Assembly: GCF_019578655.1 (NCBI RefSeq)
Contig: NC_063264.1
Location: forward strand, 25,567,688 to 25,631,687
Source: Ricinus communis
Lineage: Eukaryota; Streptophyta; Magnoliopsida; Malpighiales; Euphorbiaceae
Length of the DNA: 64,000 bases
Reading direction: 5' to 3'
The first letter of the stretch is position 1; the number at the start of each line of letters is the position of its first letter. The notes under the pieces are model-generated. The model was given only the letters and a program-made list of their open reading frames with translations. It was not told where the DNA came from and searched no databases. Positions 36,343 to 48,289 of this stretch are shown piece by piece. The position numbers were made by a program, and so were the translations under genes.

Positions 36343-36800
36343 ATTTTATTATATTATATTGAATTATATAAATTAATAAAAATAATTTATAATAACTAAA
36401 AAATTTATAGTTTAATTTTCTTTAACTCAATTCTATTTATTATTATATTTGTAAAATTTATTTTAAAAGTAGAAATTTAAATTTACATTCTACTAACAAA
36501 AATTTCTAATTTCAAATATCATAATTATAAATATTATAATTATTTAACTATTAAGAATAATTTTAAGATAATAATTATTTATTATAAAATTTAATTATAT
36601 GATATCAACTTAAGTCATTAATAAGTTTGAATAAGGATAAGGATGTCCAAATAAATAAATAAAAAATCAAATCAGCTTTAAAATAAAGTTGATACAATCA
36701 GTAGCTGATTGAGACTAAATCAACTATTAACTGTTACTTTTTAAGTCTTTACTAAACACTTTAATATATAGCTGTATCAAACCTCCGAATCAAATATTCT
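36343..36800. mobile_element. Right half of the split hAT-like MITE
   Basis: See the left half at 28895-29069. The sequence holds AGCTGATTGAGACTAAATCA and AGCTGTATCAAACCTCCGAA near its end. Evidence for the pairing is weak inverted similarity plus the retroelement insertion between the halves. Confidence 0.35.
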
Positions 36801-38265
36801 CTTAATGTGAAAAATGAACTAAATAATAAGTGAGTATGGATTAAAATTAAGTGGATTTTGAGAAAGAAAAACTAAAGAAACCAAATAAATGAGTAACAAA
36901 TGAGGAAAGGGAACTCAAATTTGAAATCTTCCTCAAATTAAAATATGCATATATTATATGTCCCCATCTATACTAAATTGATAGATGATTGACACATATT
37001 TATTAGTTTTAAATGATAAAGCACGTGTCAATCATCCGATATTAAAGTGTAAAATACTCATATATACATGTTATTTTCCTATTAATTGTGGTGTATACAC
37101 CAAACCTAGTTAAAAAGTTAAGCATGTAGTTGCAAACTGAACCAAAATATCAATAAAAAAAAAAGGTCTAAAACACAATAATTAATTGGTCAAATTATTT
37201 TGCCTAATTCTTGCATGAAGTTAGTAAGTCTAGGCTATACTTAAAGCAAGGAAGATGGTTGGGTTTTAATAATCTTCCTATCAACCATAATTTTGACTAA
37301 CTGGTCCGCAAGATTATGTAAATATTTGGCAGAAATATGTGGAAAAAAAACCTTTTTCAAAAGATTTATTTTATTTTTCCAATTTACAGAAAATAAATAA
37401 ATGCTCGCATATTTTTAATTTACACTTTTTATTTGATGTGGTATAAAAGAGGTCAAATTTACTATTTCATATTTTTTGATAAAATTAAACAATTGTCTCA
37501 GCTTAAATTCTGAATTTAAATGAGTTCTAATAATTTTTAATGAACAATTTAAACAATTACAATATAAGTTTTTCTTTTTATTTTTCTAAAATGAGGAACA
37601 AGAATTTTCTTACAATTATGAGTCAATTCTTTTTCTCTAGATACTGATTTAGTATATGATTTATGAAATAATAATATTGTGTCATTCTTCTTATAAAACC
37701 ATTGTATGTATATATGTTGTCAACTTTCTCTTTGACAGTACCAGTGACTTCTGAGAGATTAAAATGATAGGATTTATGTGGTGGTTTTTAATTCAAAACT
37801 CAAAGCCAAAAAGAATTCATTCAAAAAGTTAAGCTATTAAGTAAAGTAAGAGTTTTAAAATTTTTAATATATGACCCATATAAATGCTCCTTTATACTTA
37901 TCAAAAGCTTGACAAACATAAATTCTTAATTAATAAGAAGCCTATAATTGGTATATAATAGAGATGACAAAAGCTCCATATTCAAAATTCGAATTCGAGA
38001 GTTTGATTAAATTAGAAGCATATCATCTGTCTGTTCTTATTTTATTTTATTTTTTTCAAATTTGGTGGTTGTTGGTTTAAAAGAATTGGGGACAAAAACC
38101 TTGCCTTGGATGTCAACTATTGTCATGCAAATTGCACATTATCATATTACATGACAAAGATACCAATGCATCCCAACTCATCTTCAAATTTTGACCCGAA
38201 TCTTTCAGAACCGCGGTTTAGTAGCCGGTTTTGCTTACTTTTGCTCATCCTTTTTGACTTCAAAG
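36801..38265. other. Upstream region of the peroxidase gene, no other gene seen
   Basis: AT-rich and non-coding. 37180-37325 resembles 27970-28065. Otherwise nothing identifiable until the TATA box of the peroxidase gene. Confidence 0.45.
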
Positions 38266-38270
38266 TTGCC

Positions 38271-38277
38271 TATATAA
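38271..38277 (+). promoter_or_regulatory. TATA box of the peroxidase gene
   Basis: TATATAA lies 88 bp before the start codon in GCCTATATAATACC. The spacing suits a transcription start about 30 bp downstream and a leader of roughly 50 bp. Confidence 0.65.
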
Positions 38278-38358
38278 TACCTTCTCACTTTGTGTAGAAA
38301 TATCACACAATCTTAAGCAAGGTAGCCTCACACTAGTTGGCTAATAAGTACACTAGAA

Positions 38359-39278
38359 ATGGCCATGCAATATTTGTTAGTGTTTCTTTGCCTTAGCTGC
38401 ATGGTTAGCACCCTGGTGCAAGGCCAAGGCACTAGAGTTGGGTTTTATTCCACAACATGTCCTCAGGCTGAATCCATTGTCAGGACAACAGTCCAGTCTC
38501 ATTTCAACTCTAACCCTACTATTGCACCTGGGTTACTCAGGATGCACTTCCATGACTGCTTTGTGCAGGGGTGTGATGCTTCAATCCTCATTGATGGATC
38601 CAACACAGAGAAAACAGCTCTACCAAATCTTCTACTTAGAGGATATGATGTCATTGATGATGCTAAGACCAAGCTTGAAGCCGCATGTCCTGGAGTTGTT
38701 TCCTGTGCTGACATTCTAGCCCTTGCTGCCCGTGACTCTGTTGTTTTGGTATGCATATTTAGTTTGGCTCCATTTATGCAGCTTTGCCTTTTTCTTCTTT
38801 TCTTTTTTGTGCTTATTTAATTTTACCATATATGTCTCGGAGTTAGCCCACTCTCAAACAAATATTCTATACTAGTTTAATACTTTTAAAACACCTCTAC
38901 GTAAATGCTTTTCATATTTTAAGCATAAATAACCACATATAAAAGTAACTGAAGTTGAACTCTAGTTCTTTCGATCGTAGAGGCTTTAATACCGTGTAAA
39001 AGTACTAAATTGTTAAATGATAAAATTAGCTTTACATCTCTAACAGACACTAAAAATGCTTATTTGTGTTGATTATTTAGACAAATGGACCGACTTGGCC
39101 TGTACCCACTGGACGCAGAGATGGTAGGGTTTCATTAGCATCCGATGCTGCAAATTTGCCTGGATTCACCGACTCAATTGATGTACAAAAGCAGAAATTT
39201 GCAGCTTTGGGTCTCAACACTCAAGACCTTGTCACCCTTGTCGGTAAGATTTTTCATTTTCTTTTTTCTTCTGTATAA

Positions 39279-39340
<62 letters not shown>

Positions 39341-39819
39341 CAAGATAAACACCTGATTATTATAATACACTAACTTCCATTTGATTTTTGTTAATAGGTG
39401 GACATACTATAGGAACTACAGCTTGCCAATTCTTCAGTTATAGACTATATAATTTCACTACAACTGGAAATGGTGCTGACCCATCCATCGACCCAGCCTT
39501 CGTTCCTCAACTACAGGCACTTTGCCCACAAAATGGCGATGCTTCAAAACGTATAGCACTGGACACAGGCAGCTCCAATAGGTTTGATGGAACTTTCTTC
39601 TCAAACTTGAGGAGTGGCAGAGGCATACTTGAATCTGACCAAAAGTTATGGACTGATACCACAACAAGAACCTTCGTGCAACGTTTCTTAGGTATTAGAG
39701 GGTTGGCTGGCTTGACCTTTAACATAGAATTTGCGAGGTCCATGATCAAGATGAGCAATATTGGTGTTAAAACTGGTACCAATGGTGAAATTCGCAAATT
39801 ATGTTCTGCCATCAACTGA
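38359..39819 (+). CDS. Secreted class III peroxidase, spliced
   Basis: Plant haem peroxidase (EC 1.11.1.7) that uses H2O2 to oxidise phenolics in the wall or apoplast. Exons are 38359-38748, 39081-39243 and 39398-39819 with GT-AG introns; VGGH is restored across intron 2 (GTC G|GT GGA CAT). The product is 324 aa, normal for the family. A hydrophobic signal peptide covers about residues 1-22; the mature chain probably starts QGTRVGFY at Gln23, as is common. Distal Arg61 and His65 lie in RMHFHDCF, and the proximal haem ligand His187 in GGHTIG. All eight structural cysteines are present (34, 67, 72, 110, 116, 194, 227, 320). ESDQKLW is conserved. N203 (NFT) is a glycosylation sequon. No defect is seen. 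The exact isoform cannot be assigned. Confidence 0.95.
39283..39338. repeat. (AT)n microsatellite in peroxidase intron 2
   Basis: About 28 AT units between exons 2 and 3, likely length-polymorphic. Confidence 0.95.
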
Positions 39820-39832
39820 AAGATTTTATTTA

Positions 39833-39958
39833 TCTACTTACTGTCAGGCGAAGTCTGAAAGTACTGATTTATTTTTAATTTTCCGAAACTAATATGTAAA
39901 ATTTAAGATTTTTATGTACTTATTATCAGGCAAAGTCTGTAAGTATCAATTTTATCTC
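39833..39958 (+). repeat. Short direct duplication in the peroxidase 3' region
   Basis: TACTTACTGTCAGGCGAAGT and following bases at about 39835 recur as TACTTATTATCAGGCAAAGT at about 39917. The unit is about 40 bp and the copies are about 82 bp apart. They lie just after the stop codon and probably within the 3' untranslated region. Confidence 0.6.
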
Positions 39959-39959
39959 T

Positions 39960-40511
39960 TTTCTATTCGAGGTTAGGGTTTCAAAATCTTATTCCTGCGA
40001 TCTCTCCTAATGTTCTTTTAGGATCAATGCGGAAGCCGATAAGATTAATGGAAAAAAACAATATGGGTCCTGTAGCAAGAAAAAGAGGCATATAAAAAGG
40101 GACAAATTGGATAAGAATTGCCTATTTTTTCAAACCTTAATGCATATGTTAGTATTATTCTGCTAAATCATTTGAATGGAAAAGCTTTGACTCTTATGAT
40201 ATCTAATTTGTCGTCATTGAGTGGATCCAGGCATGCAAAGACAGTAGACTTTGTGTCTCATCGATCCTCAATTATGAGAGCCAAAATGACACCAATGATT
40301 GTAACGCGCAATTCCATAAATTATAGTTTCTGTCCATTTTTTATTGAGAAATTCTTTAAGTGATTCAATCTGCATAGGTCAATAGAAATAAGCTAAATAA
40401 ACTAATAACATCATATTATTAAAGTAATTAATCATAAGATTTTTAATTAAATATGATAAGTTTATGTAATTATATAATGTTATATTATAAATAATATGTC
40501 TTTCTTTCCAG
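39960..40511. other. Intergenic DNA downstream of the peroxidase
   Basis: No gene is supported. The open frame at 40118-40363 has no recognisable domain. Confidence 0.5.
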
Positions 40512-41640
40512 AGCTAAATATTATTTACCCTATAAGGTTTGGTCTAATAAACAAGTCGGTCTTTATATTTTTTTTATTATATCAAAATTTTCTTGAGTTT
40601 TAATAAAACTAATTACTATGTCTTCCATATTAATCAAAAGACTAAACTGGTAATTTAAGATCATAATTTGATTCTTGAATTTATTATTAAATATAAAACT
40701 CGTCTAAAATTAATTTTATTATTAAATTAGAGTAAAATCTTATTTTTAGTACAAGTTAGTTTTAGTGTTTAATTAAAATAATAAATTTGATATTGTTTTC
40801 ATTTGTTTATATATTAATTAGCATAATCTAATCCTAGAAAGATTTTAACATATTAAGAATACTTATTTTTATTTAATATTATTAAATTACTATGTAGATT
40901 AATTTTAAAATTTTAAATAAAATAAATAGTTAAAAGTTATTATTTTTATTAGACACTAAAAATTAAACTATATTAAAAATAAAAATTTTACTTGTATTAA
41001 TCTCCTTTGAATAGTTGATTAAAAATTTCATTTTTAACACATAAGATTATTATAATCTTTTTCATTGATAGTAGACTTGTCAACTTTAACATTTCTTCTA
41101 TGAAACTAACTGGTTTCTAAATTATTTCGCTAGATTAAGATATAATTATTCAATTTAAATTTTACTTTTAATATAATTTAGATATAACGTATAATAAAAA
41201 TAACAACAGAATTGTATTTTTTAATAGAAATATTTATTTTATATTAATAACTAAAACTAATTATATAGTAATTTAATAATATTGTAAATATAAGTAGTTT
41301 TAAAATATTTAATTTTTTTAAAATTAAATTGTATTAAAAGTAAAAAATTAGAGTAATAAAAAAATATTAATTAATTAATTTAATTAGACAATAAAACTAA
41401 TTTGTGCTAAAATAAGATTTTACTCTAATTTGATAATAAAATTAATTTTAAACAGTTTGATGCATGATAATGAGTTCAATGATCAAATTATAATATTAAA
41501 TTACCAGTTTTGTCTTTCAACTAACACGGAATGTGATAGTAGTTAGTTTGATTAAAACTTAAGAGAATATTGATATAATAAAAACACTTGAACTAACTTG
41601 TGTATTAAATCAAACCTCAAAAGATATTTACCCTTTTTTA
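40512..41640. mobile_element. Second long foldback element
   Basis: The left arm (CTAATAAACAAGTCGGTC ... AGACTAAACTGGTAATTTAA ... AATTAGAGTAAAATCTTATT) is matched in order by the reverse complement of the right arm (TTAATACACAAGTTAGTTC ... AGACAAAACTGGTAATTTAA ... AATTAGAGTAAAATCTTATT). Similarity runs inward for roughly 400-450 bp per arm, leaving a short centre near 41000. There is no coding. The ends near GGGTAAATA/TATTTACCC are approximate, and no target duplication was fixed. Confidence 0.7.
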
Positions 41641-41833
41641 TATTATTAAATGTACTTATTCATAATATGGTAGATTCACTTTTTCTTTAATGGAAAATGA
41701 ATTAATATTAGAAATCAACTCAAACCTCAAGAGGTATTTACCATTTTTTTCTATTATTAAATTTATTTATTCATGATATGGTAGATTCACTTTTTTTTAT
41801 AGAAAATGAATTAATGTTAGAAATCAACTCAAA
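41611..41833 (+). repeat. Two-copy tandem repeat, period about 110 bp
   Basis: CAAACCTCAAAAGATATTTA at 41611 recurs as CAAACCTCAAGAGGTATTTA at 41721. Each is followed by ATATGGTAGATTCACTTTTT and GAAAATGAATTAAT. The unit includes the outer edge of the foldback element, so duplication followed that insertion. Confidence 0.75.
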
Positions 41834-42005
41834 ACGACATCCTTCAAAACAAGAACCTCCACCTCAGAAGGCGCCTCTTACATCAAAACAGTTTTTTCTA
41901 AGTGATGGAATAAGCCCACTGGGCCATAAAATGAGCAACCTGGTTGGCTTTTTAGGAACATAATGAAAAGATATTGACCTAAATCAACTAACAGCCACTC
42001 TAAAT

Positions 42006-42981
42006 TGTAACTACCCGATTTGTAGGTCAGACCGACTTTAAAAAATAAGAACGTGTAAGATTACTGAACCCATAGCAAATTTGATTATAATTAATAATTT
42101 AAATAAAATATATTTTTATCTAATATGTCAATATTTGCTCAAATAATAATTATCACACAATTATTTCATATATCTCAAAAGTTATTTCGGGTTAACATTG
42201 CTAAATCGAATAATAAATACTGTGGAGTATCTAAAAATTTAAATAGTTAGAAATACAATAAAAAATGATTACGTTGAACCCTAGGGAGGAGGAAGTCAGG
42301 CTGTCAAAAGAGAGAAGCTGGAGAAAGATGTTACTTGAAAAATTAAATTTGAAAATATCAGTTTCGAGAGTAAATTAAAATCATATAATCTAAAAATATA
42401 AATATAATAAAATAATAGAATAATTATTTAAAAAATAAATATAAATATGGAAATAATATATCACACATAAAGTCAATAATTTTTAAAAATTTAAATTTTT
42501 ATAAAAATAGGACAAGACTATTAGTAGAATTCTAGACTCAAATTCTATTAGTCAATAGGCTCTCTTAATTCCAATAAGATTGGTGCCCATAAAGCAAAGC
42601 TCGACCAATGCCTTTAAATTCAGTTTGGTCAATTAATTACTAACACATCCATTCAGAGAACTTTGTTTGACCAGAGACTTTTCCTCCGACAACTCTGAAT
42701 TTCGTAAGCCTAGAGAGCTATGCTCGACCAGAGCACATCACATGCATATATCTTTATTATCTGTTTCTGATTTACACCGGTGCACACACGATCCTAGTGC
42801 AACCCATCAGATAGCATGTTCTATTGTCATTCTCATTCCGAATTATATTACAATTATAACAACAATAATAAATAACGTAACGTGAATCACAAACAAAATC
42901 ATGATATTATTCAACTTAATATTAAGTGTTAAAATTAAATAGCATCAGTTAAAATAGATATAGAAATCAAAATGTAGTATT

Positions 42982-43018
<37 letters not shown>

Positions 43019-44596
43019 TAACGGTAAATAAGATAATTAATAATAATGATGGTGATAATAATTAAAAATAATGATAATAATAATAATTGTAAAAATGATA
43101 GTAATAATAATATTATTAATTAAATAATATCGAATTTAAATAATGACATGAGGATTACAAAATTCATTATATCACTTTAATTCACATTTATGATGAATCC
43201 TCTAATTATTTTTATGTCTTCGACAGAGCTAACTGAACTGTGGAATTATCTATTCATAGAAATAATTTAATTAATAAAATATTTTATAATTAATCCTAAC
43301 TCTAGACTTTTAGAATTAGACCGTCTAGAAATTCTGACTATTCCTGATTTGAAAATTCCACCGAAAACTCGATAAAACCTTCCCTAAAATATGAATGTTT
43401 ACCCCATATAAAATAAGTCTAAGAACAATACAAAATTAACCAACTTAATTATCTCAGTCCACAATTCGCTCATAACTAACTTTTCAATATTTAATTAATC
43501 ATTCACAACCAATTATCTATCAGTAAAATTAATCCATAATATTATATAATTAAGCTATTAACTAATTATTTATAATTTATTATTAGTTAACTAAATCATT
43601 ATCAACAATATTAAATAATATTTTCAAGTCTAAAGGTTTTATACTGAGATGAAAACCCGCGTATCTCAGTAACCCGCCTAAAAGTACAGGGGTTTGAAAG
43701 CTGGTATTTTCAACGGCGTCGGAAATCGGATCCGAAGGTACCCACGCATAGCTTGAGAAGCGTAAAGTCCAAAAATGCAAAAATCTCCGCCTTGAGCTCA
43801 CCTGAAGCCACCAGATCAAAGCTGGAAAGTTTAAGCCCAATGAGGTTATTGCAAGGTTGTCAACGATGGAGAGGCTTGGTCTTAGGGTTTTGAGCGGCGA
43901 GTGTCCAAGTCCGGGGTTGTTTGACCAAAAAACACCAGTAAGGTGATGAAACAGCAGCAGCAACAGGTAACATCTTTCTTCCCTCTTGCTTCAACGGTTT
44001 TCCGGCGAGCAAAAGGAGGGAAAGGGGTCGCCGGTGAGAAAAAAGGAAGAGAGAGGAAAGATTGGTTACTGGCTAATGATATGGGCGGAAAAAATGGAAG
44101 AAAATTGTTTGGGACTGTCATACAGGTGGGGGAAGAAGAAGGAGAGGGGAGGGGCTGATTGGGTAAGTTTTCAATAAAAAAATTCCTCTTTTAGTTCATG
44201 AACTAAGCTTAATTATATAAAAGTCCCCCAATCTAAGTAGTTGAACATTTTTTCCCTTAATTTGTTTGTATAAATACACACACATACATGTATTCTATAA
44301 TTATTTATTCATATAAGCCTATACCCAAGCACCCATTTGGAATAAAAATATAACACAATTAATTAATTAAAATAAAATTGAATTTACTTTTAAAATCATA
44401 TAGCAAAATTATGAAGTTATCAAAATTCAAGCTAACATAATTTATTTTGTGAAATTAGAATTTAATAATTTTTAAGATAATTAATTAGTAAAATAAGTTA
44501 ATTAATTATTCAAATTTAATACCGAAAGAATTTATATACTAAAACACCCCTAAGAGACTAATGAAATTAAAATCTAAAAATTACAAGGTATTACAT
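42006..44596 (-). repeat. LTR (3') of a diverged chromovirus, homologous to the LARD LTRs
   Basis: On the minus strand it starts TGTAATACCTTG right after an AAAGGAGAGGA polypurine tract and ends near 42006 (plus strand TGTAACTACCCG). Landmarks shared in order with the LTRs at 29070/33391 are: a pyrimidine- or GC-rich core (43690-44150); GGTAAACATTC...TTTTCGGTGG; AGTCTAGAGTTAGGATTAA (43290-43400); an ACATGC...CTGATGGGTTGCA...TGTGTGCACCGGTG block (about 42775-42825); and GGTCGAGC dyads (42583-42610, 42705-42740). Divergence is considerable. A 126-codon open frame (43583-43963) in the core has no known domain. Confidence 0.7.
42982..43016. repeat. (TAA)n microsatellite inside the chromovirus LTR
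   Basis: An uninterrupted run of about 11 ATA/TAA units, followed to about 43110 by further imperfect AAT/GAT repeats. Confidence 0.9.
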
Positions 44597-47005
44597 CCTC
44601 TCCTTTAAAAAATATTTGTCCTTGAATTTGAAAGGAACAAGACTTACCTCATGACTAAAATAGATAGGGATAGAAATTTCTAATCTCCTCCTCGGTCTCC
44701 TAAGTACATTCCTCGGTAGAATGATTCCGCAACAAAGCCTTTACCATCGGTATAATCTTAGAGCGAAACTGGCGAACCTAAGTATCTACAATCATGACAG
44801 GCTGCTCCTCATAGGTTAAATCTTCACTCATCTCTACACACTAAGGTTGCAACCCATGCGATGGATCTAGAATATACTTCCTCATCATGGATATATGGAA
44901 CATCGAATGCACATGCGAGAAATTCGGCAGTAAATCCAATTTGTATGTTACTTCTCAAATCTTGTTACTAATCTCGAAGGGTCCCACATTACATAGGACT
45001 AACTTGCCCTTCTTACCAAACCCATCATGCCTCGCATATAAGACACTTTCAGGAATACGTAACCTCTGATATTAAACTCTATGTGCTTCCACTTTGGATT
45101 CGCATAACTCTTTTGCCTACTAAAAGTTGTCTTAAGTCTCTTGCGGATGAAAGAAAGCCTTTCATAAATAATTTGAACCAACTATGTACCTGCTAACTTG
45201 CTCACTAACTTCTTCCCAATACACGGGTGATCTATATTTCCTTCTATATAATGCCTCATAAGGAGTCATCTCAATGTTTGCATGATAACTGTTATTATAA
45301 ACAAACTCAATCAAGGGCAAGTACTAATCCCACTAACTACCAGAATCCGTAACACACATCCTGAGCATATCTTCCAATGTCTAAATTTTTCTTTCCGACT
45401 GGCCATCGGTTTTGGGATGGAAAGTTGTGCTGAAGTCTAATATAGTACTAAGCTCTTCTTATAGCTTCCTCCAAAACCTTGAAGTGAATTGTGGTCCTCT
45501 GTCAAACACTATCAAAATAGGAACTCTATAAAGACTTACAATTCTTTCCAGTTACACTATCGCATACTTAGCCACTGAATAAGTATCTTCATGGGTAGGA
45601 AGTGCACTGACTTAGTCAACCGATATATTGTTATCCAAATAGAGTCATACCCTGCCGAAGTCTTAGGCAAACCCAACACAAAATCATGGTAATTCTTTCC
45701 CGCTTCCACTCTAGAATAGAAAGTGGCTACAATAACCCTGACAGCTTCTGGTGCTCAAGCTTAACTTGCTGGCACATCTAACACTTGGAAACAAACTTTA
45801 CAATATCTTTCTTCATCTCGTTCCAACAATAAATGCCTTTAAGTCATGATACATCTTAGTAGAACCTAGATGAACACTGTAAGCTGTGCAATGAGCCTCT
45901 TTTAAAATATTCTTCTTGAGATTATCCACATCGGGAACACACAACCTAGTGCCCATCTTGAGAGTCTCATCATCATCTATAACAAAATCATCGGCTTAAC
46001 CCTACTACACTTCTTTTTAGATTTTCCTTAGCTATGGGTCCTAACTCTGAGATCACTTGATTATGTCAACAAGTACGGGCCGATCTTGAAATGTGCCAAC
46101 AGTACTCCTTATTCCAATACCTCTAATTTAATCCATGATCGTACAACTCATGCAACTCTTTAGTTAGAGGTCTTTTTTCCCAAGCTGATATGAGCAAGGC
46201 TATCTGCTGACTTTCTGCTCAAAGCATCTACCACCACATTTGCCTTATCGGATGGTAAAGGATAGTATAATCAAAATCTTTCAGAAGTTTCAACCACCTT
46301 CTTTGCCTCAAATTCAACTCTTTCTGCTGACATTTATGCTTCAAACTCTTATGATCCATACATCTTGCACCTCTTCCCGTACAGATAGTGCCTTTAGATC
46401 TTAAGAGCAAAAATTACAAGTGCTATCTCCAAGTCATGAGTGGGATAATCCTATTCATGTCTCTTTAATTGCCTGGATGCATAAGCCACTACTTTACCAT
46501 GCTACATCATAGCACAACCCAGTCCCATATGGAAGCATCACAATACATGATGAAACTATCGGTTCTAGACAGCAAAGTAAACACCAGAGCTGAGGTCAAA
46601 CAATCCTTCAGCTTTTGGAAGCTCCTCTCACAAGCATCAGTCCATTTGAACCTAACATTCTTCTGAGTCAACCTAGTCAAAGGCGTTGCTATCCTTGACA
46701 AATTCTGCACAAATCGATGGTAGTAGCCTACCAAACTGAAAAAGCTGCAAACCTCTGTCACTGTAGTTGGTCTCTGCAATCAGTCATTGCCTCCACTTTC
46801 TTGAGATCCACTTGATTACCCTCTTTGGACACCACGTGTCCTAGAAAAGCTACACTCTCCAACTAAAATTCGCATTTGGATTATTTAGCATACAAATGGT
46901 GCTCTCACAAAGTCTGAAGTACCATCCTCAAATGCCACACATGCTTTTCTTTACTTTTGGAGTACACTAAGATTTCATCAATCAATACGAGGACAAAGCG
47001 TTCTA
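44597..47005 (-). pseudogene. Ty3/gypsy chromovirus pol, 5'-truncated and decayed
   Basis: Reading down the minus strand: an RT catalytic-region remnant LIDEILVYSKSKEKHVWHL (about 46990-46935); RT thumb GHVVSKEGNQVDLKK (about 46845-46800); GYYHRFVQNLSRIATPLT with FKWTDACERSF (46780-46600); RNase H phrases [20 protein letters not shown] and [10 protein letters not shown] (46350-46260); integrase zinc-finger tail C-MCQQVKLEHQ (about 45790); integrase core with many stops; and chromodomain-end wording VKALLRNHSTEE (about 44720-44690). The polypurine tract and LTR follow. Multiple stops and shifts, plus loss of everything upstream of RT, make it inactive. The order RT-RNaseH-integrase-chromodomain-LTR identifies a chromovirus, probably of the Tekay/Del group. 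Confidence 0.85.
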
Positions 47006-48285
47006 AAAATAAAATCTTAAGACGTTAATATTATTTAAAATTATAGTAGTTAACACAACATCAATATAAATTAATTGTGATAATGAGATAAAAGAAATCT
47101 GACACTGCAAATAGTAATGAAAATTTTATACTAGTAGTCAAAACGGGCTTTATAGCTAATAACTTCTCAATCCATCTTATATATTGTTTTCACATATTTT
47201 ATTTTTATTTAAATTTTATGCCAAATGATTAAAGTAATAGTATACTGAAATTAGCAAGATCTTGATTATTTCTTTAATGACCTATCTATAATAAAATTAA
47301 ATATAATTTCATTTATTGTAATGTTAAAATTAAGAGAAAATAAATAAGAATGTATATTTAAACTCATGCGGCAAAATTTTAAATATCATTTTCATTAGCA
47401 TTCATTAATTCATATAATATTCATCTAGCACTTTATGATAATTTTTCATATAGCATTGGTTTTTATTAATTCATATAATATTTATGTGGTATTTAATAAT
47501 AGTTTCTTTTAAAGTAGGCCAAGAATATATACAGCTTGCCAGATGGGATACTTTTATTGGCCTACCAAAAAAAAAGTAAAAAGAAAATGTATGCATCCTT
47601 ATTTATTTTTTTCCTTAATTTTACATTAGAATAAATGTAATTATATTTAATTTATTGTTAAGGAGTCATTAGAAGAATAACCAAAATCTTGCTAATTTTT
47701 ATTAAATATATTACTTGATATGAAACACAAACAAAAATAAAATGTGTAAAATTAAATATATTACTTGCTAATTTGAAGTATTATTGAAGTTGGATAACAA
47801 TTAATTTCTAATTAAAATATATTTTCTATTTCACAGAAACTCTATTCTTTTTGGAAATATGATTTTTTAATAATTAAATAATTGACGACAATTAAATTAA
47901 CTCTATTAATGTTAAATCGAGTTTTAACATCAAATTATAATTTTTTACTTATGATAATTAGTTTAACTTTTATGAAGTTCTACTAGAATTAGTATCTAGT
48001 TAGGAGATTCCTAATTAAATAAATAATTATTACTAGATATTAATAACTCAATTAATAAATAACTATTTTTAACCACTCCTAATAAAATATTATAAGTAAT
48101 CAAACAAGATAAAGTTGAATAAGCACAGCCAAAAAAAAATTATCACATCAAATATGCATGAATCATATTGTTAGCCATTTTTTAAAACTCATACTTAACT
48201 TTGTTTTACGTTAATATTAATAATTAAAAGTCAATAGAATTAAAAAGAAAAAGAATTGTTTTAAAAAAAATTGTTTGTCTTGTCT
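47006..48285. other. AT-rich intergenic DNA
   Basis: No gene, RNA or identifiable element is seen. Confidence 0.5.
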
Positions 48286-48289
48286 CTTG

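Noticed and set aside
38438..38719. Alternative frames over peroxidase exon 1 (also minus-strand frames at 38499 and 39507)
   Set aside because: The peroxidase frame carries all conserved residues; the others are shadows.
43583..43963. 126-codon minus-strand frame near 43.7 kb as a host gene
   Set aside because: It is inside the chromovirus LTR core with no domain; better explained as LTR sequence.
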